Of a stretch of DNA of 64,000 nucleotides, positions 61,118 through 64,000 are shown piece by piece. The translations under genes and the position numbers were made by a program. This DNA comes from Neobacillus dielmonensis (lineage in GTDB: Bacteria; Bacillota; Bacilli; Bacillales; Cytobacillaceae): contig NZ_HG942022.1 in NCBI RefSeq assembly GCF_000612665.1, positions 1 to 64,000 on the forward strand, read 5' to 3'. Position 1 is the stretch's first letter. Each line of letters opens with the position of its first letter. Under the pieces are notes generated by a model. That model was given only the letters and a program-made list of their open reading frames with translations. It was not told the origin of the DNA and ran no database searches.

Positions 61118-62809
61118 TTGAAGCTGAAAAATAATTTATCTTTCTATCAACGTATCCAATTTTCACTTTTATTCTTGATTATCCTTCCGTTTACGATTTG
61201 TTCGATTATCACGTATTACATAATTAGACATGACGTGACAGAGCGGATTACCACGTCCAACCAACAGGTGATGAATACGATTCGGAATGATGTAACGAAT
61301 ACGATTGACGACATTACTTTTTCAACCGTTTTGATGTCCCGCGATATCAATACACAGGAAAAATTGACTAGTTTGGTAGAAACGAAGAAAATAACATCGT
61401 TTCAAGAGAATGAGAGCGTTCTCCAAATAAAGGACTTTTTAAGTCTGCTAGAAACGAAGATGGTTGGGGCCCAGTCAAAAATCTTTTTCGTCAACCCCAA
61501 GGGTTTTATTATCCATGCCTCGGAATATGGAAAGCTTGAGCAACTAAGTCAATATTGGAGAAAAATTGATAGCCGCGTGGACATGTCCAATACCCGCACG
61601 ATTCAATCGTTGGGTGTCATCGAAACCGAGAAGAGTGGTGAAAATGATTACTTTTTCGCCAGGGTGATTCGTCACCAAGGGAGTGGTGAATACTTAGGTA
61701 CCCTGGTGATTCGGATTCCCCATTCTTATTTTGCCAATGTGTTCAAAAGTATTGAAATGGGGCGGCTTAGTCTGGAAGACCAAGATGGAAAAAGAATCGC
61801 CTATTATCAGACGAATAGTTTTAAAAATAAGCATATTTTGAGGTTTGAACAGACCATCAGCCGCGCCAACTGGACGCTTGTTTCGGAAATGTCCCAGGCG
61901 GAAATTACCGGATCAATAACCAAGACGTTCTTTTTGTTTGTCAGCTTAATTGTTTCGCTGATTCTTGTGTTTTTCCTTTTGGCGATTGTGATGTCTAAAA
62001 GTCTAATCAAACCGCTGCGAAAGTTTGAAAAGATCGTCAGGGAATTTGCCCACGGCAATCTTTCGGTTCGCTTTCATGTAAAAGGGAAGGATGAGATTGC
62101 GATTATTGGCCATGCCTTTAATCATATGCTGGATCAAATAAAGGATTTGATCCAGCGGATGAAAGAGGAGCAGGAAGCGAAAAAACTTTTAGAACTTCAA
62201 AGTTTATCGGCGCAAATCCATCCCCATTTTTTAATGAATACATTAAATTCGATTAAATGTAATCTAAGCCTGTCGGGTGATGCTTTTCATAGTAAGAAAA
62301 TCGATTCATTGATTAGCTTATTGAGGTCGTATATGCGCGTAAATGTCCCCAATACGCTTTTGAAAGAATGCCAATTAATCTATGATTATTTAGAAATTAT
62401 GAATATGAGGAACGGAACCGATATTGCAGCGAAAATTGATATTCAAAAGGAGCTCGAAGAATTCCAGATTCCTAGATTACTAATCCAGCCTATAATCGAA
62501 AATAGTATTGTCCATGGTTTTGTCGATCGTGAGCCAAACTCAGTCATTTCCATATATGTCTATGAAACGGATTCGAATGTTCAAATAGAGATTTCCGATA
62601 ACGGCATCGGGATGCCCGACGAAAAGTGCCAGCACCTCAATCGTCTGTTTCAACAGATGGATGATGAAGATGTTTCTTCTTATAAGCGGGTAGGACTCGT
62701 GAATATCGCCCAGCGTTTAAAACTGACGTACGGTTCGAAAGCCTATTTAGATGCGAAGGTCAACGAAGAAAAAGGGATGTGCTTTTGCCTACACATCCCC
62801 AAATTTTAA
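61118..62809 (+). CDS. Sensor histidine kinase (YesM-like)
   Basis: Membrane histidine kinase of 563 residues. TM1 about 12-34, an extracellular sensor domain about 35-270 (dCache-like), TM2 about 271-292, HAMP to about 345, the His_kinase motif QIHPHFLMNTLNS with phosphoacceptor His370, and an ATPase domain with ENSIVHG and DNGIGMP. The frame is open from 61025 inside the yesL-like gene, but AGGAGGG places the start at the TTG at 61118. It likely senses a sugar-derived ligand and signals to a YesN-type regulator; the converging gene at 62789 is the obvious partner. Its last 21 bases overlap that gene's end. Confidence 0.9.
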   Translation: MKLKNNLSFYQRIQFSLLFLIILPFTICSIITYYIIRHDVTERITTSNQQVMNTIRNDVTNTIDDITFSTVLMSRDINTQEKLTSLVETKKITSFQENESVLQIKDFLSLLETKMVGAQSKIFFVNPKGFIIHASEYGKLEQLSQYWRKIDSRVDMSNTRTIQSLGVIETEKSGENDYFFARVIRHQGSGEYLGTLVIRIPHSYFANVFKSIEMGRLSLEDQDGKRIAYYQTNSFKNKHILRFEQTISRANWTLVSEMSQAEITGSITKTFFLFVSLIVSLILVFFLLAIVMSKSLIKPLRKFEKIVREFAHGNLSVRFHVKGKDEIAIIGHAFNHMLDQIKDLIQRMKEEQEAKKLLELQSLSAQIHPHFLMNTLNSIKCNLSLSGDAFHSKKIDSLISLLRSYMRVNVPNTLLKECQLIYDYLEIMNMRNGTDIAAKIDIQKELEEFQIPRLLIQPIIENSIVHGFVDREPNSVISIYVYETDSNVQIEISDNGIGMPDEKCQHLNRLFQQMDDEDVSSYKRVGLVNIAQRLKLTYGSKAYLDAKVNEEKGMCFCLHIPKF

Positions 62810-64000
62810 TAATTGTTTTTCCTGTGATGTTCTTTTATATTCGCCTGGGCTCTTGCCGGTGTATTTTTTAAAAATCTTCGAAAAATATGTGCGGTCTGAG
62901 TATCCAAGACTAGAGGTAATCACCTCAATCGTTTCATCTCTTTCCAATAGCATATTGACGGCTATGCGCATTTTATAACGGTGCACATAATCGGTAAAAT
63001 TTTCACCGGTCAATTGCTTGAAATATCTTGAAAAATAGCTGGGATTTAAATGAAGATGATTGGCCATAATAATCGACGTCATGTTTTCGGACATATGCTC
63101 GATGATGTATTGGTCAATCTCTTTTAATTTAGGGCTTCTGAGGTGGTGCTGTTGCTTTGCATTTTCCAGTTCTTCCAGGCAGATAAGAATCCGCAATTGG
63201 AATAAGGCAATCATTTGCTTGATGGTCGTGCTATTTCTTACAGCTAAGTCAAAATGGATAAACGAAGAGTTGGCGTGAACCACCTGTCCAAGGATGTTCA
63301 GGCATTTGTCCTTTAACTGATTCGGCTCCAACAGCAGGGTTCTGGCTGTTTTCTCCAAATCCACCAACACCTTTTGGACTTCTTCCTGATTGACATTTTG
63401 AACTCCTTCCCTTAATCCCTTCAGAAAGGGAGCCAGCAGACTGTCCTCCACAAAATGAAACGAAGGCCGTTTCGATTGAACTTCTTGGAAAATTGGAAGT
63501 TTGTCCAAATAGAAACTGGAAAATTTCAATTGATTCAGCGCTTTGATCCTGCTCCCCAAGGAAGCTTTATCACATCTAGTATGATAAAAAAAGTGAACCT
63601 CGACCTGTAACGATTTCTTGGCTTCGTTATGAATACTAGTAAGATATTGCTGTAGCGGTTCAAATACATTCGTGATAAAGCTTTTTTTGAAATTATAAAT
63701 GATAACCAAATTGAGATCGCTATCTTGTAAAACGGTGTATTCAGGTTTATTCTTTGCCAGATCTTCAGCAATGGCAAACAATTGGTGATGCCATTCTGAT
63801 GCTTGATTCTCTAGCTTGTCCCTTGAACAAGGAGTGTTATCCATTGATGAGGTACAAACGATAAAATCAGGATGTTTCCAGTTAATCCCCAGACTTTGAC
63901 TAAACTGAAGGATCTTTTCATTGGATTCCTCATCTGTCAGCGCTTTCAAAAAAGACTGCTTGAGAAGGTCTTTGTTGTTGTGAATGGTAGCTTGATAGCT
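62789..64000 (-). CDS. YesN-like AraC-type response regulator, cut by window end
   Basis: Partial: the frame stays open through position 64000, so the N-terminus lies outside. Seen are about 400 residues: a helical middle region starting around LLKQSFLKALTDEE, typical of the linker after the receiver domain in YesN-type regulators, then two AraC helix-turn-helix units at the C-terminus (TSIIMANHLHLNPSYFSRYFK; IEVITSSLGYSDRTYFSKIFKK). An internal ATG at 63949 exists but is not needed. A receiver domain is expected outside the window but not seen. It faces the histidine kinase gene, unlike the usual same-strand yesMN order. Confidence 0.85.
   Translation of the reverse strand, partial: SYQATIHNNKDLLKQSFLKALTDEESNEKILQFSQSLGINWKHPDFIVCTSSMDNTPCSRDKLENQASEWHHQLFAIAEDLAKNKPEYTVLQDSDLNLVIIYNFKKSFITNVFEPLQQYLTSIHNEAKKSLQVEVHFFYHTRCDKASLGSRIKALNQLKFSSFYLDKLPIFQEVQSKRPSFHFVEDSLLAPFLKGLREGVQNVNQEEVQKVLVDLEKTARTLLLEPNQLKDKCLNILGQVVHANSSFIHFDLAVRNSTTIKQMIALFQLRILICLEELENAKQQHHLRSPKLKEIDQYIIEHMSENMTSIIMANHLHLNPSYFSRYFKQLTGENFTDYVHRYKMRIAVNMLLERDETIEVITSSLGYSDRTYFSKIFKKYTGKSPGEYKRTSQEKQLLKFGDV

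Overview
The window looks like a chromosomal segment of a low-GC Gram-positive spore-former relative, most likely Bacillaceae (Bacillus/Neobacillus-like). Evidence: AT-rich composition, strong AGGAGG-type ribosome sites with ATG/GTG/TTG starts, near-consensus sigma-A promoters, many U-tailed terminators, and homologues of typical Bacillus genes (dhaS, ydaP/poxB-like, ysnF-like DUF2382, yesL/yesM/yesN, yesW-like PL11, dabAB). No rRNA, tRNA, CRISPR array or intact transposase was found. The genus is an inference.

Layout. 0.05-7 kb: housekeeping and orphan genes (amino-acid permease, metallophosphatase, secreted M28 aminopeptidase, alpha/beta hydrolase, two unknown proteins), with a repeat-rich intergenic region at 2.5-3.0 kb. 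7.2-10.3 kb: a large secreted rhamnogalacturonan lyase (PL11) with a cre site and a leader hairpin. 10.5-11.3 kb: a decayed L11-methyltransferase-like gene. 11.4-17.4 kb: a divergent module with an FCD-type GntR regulator and HMG-CoA lyase on one side, and a class III CoA-transferase, a DUF3311 protein, a sodium:solute symporter and an MFS carrier on the other. 20-25 kb: a DabB/DabA inorganic-carbon pump operon followed by DUF2294 and a protein resembling beta-carbonic anhydrase that lacks the zinc ligands. 25.3-35.4 kb: a GntR-headed catabolic operon with a D-malate/tartrate-type dehydrogenase, an SDR, an aldehyde dehydrogenase, a complete dedicated ECF transporter, a P1/NylC-type hydrolase and an amidase. 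35.4-52 kb: mixed genes, including a SEC-C protein, pyruvate oxidase plus an OFA-family carrier, a lipoprotein, HAD phosphatases, a macro-domain/VWA pair, a BMP nucleoside-type lipoprotein, two DUF2382 stress proteins, a rhodanese and DhaS aldehyde dehydrogenase. 52.4-64 kb: a polysaccharide-utilisation locus with a lamin-tail/glycosidase, an F5/8-Big-beta-helix protein and a GH88 unsaturated glucuronyl hydrolase. It is followed by YesL- and YesM-like genes and a converging YesN-like regulator cut by the window end.

Most interesting reading: the 25.3-35.4 kb operon fits, step for step, the known pantothenate/pantoate degradation chemistry (amide hydrolysis, alcohol dehydrogenase, aldehyde dehydrogenase, oxidative decarboxylation of dimethylmalate to 2-oxoisovalerate) joined to its own ECF uptake system. 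This is an inference from gene content. Other leads are the zinc-less carbonic-anhydrase-like partner of DabAB, a possible free 3-hydroxy-3-methylglutarate utilisation module, the macro-HTH/VWA pair, two promoter-plus-terminator units that may be small RNAs, a hairpin-forming 52-bp tandem repeat with a distant single copy, and an identical inverted repeat upstream of both the PL11 gene and the yesL/yesM operon.

Three genes are disrupted by frameshift or deletion (10.5, 46.5 and 48.9 kb). At least two of the breaks lie in or near homopolymer runs, so sequencing error must be considered.
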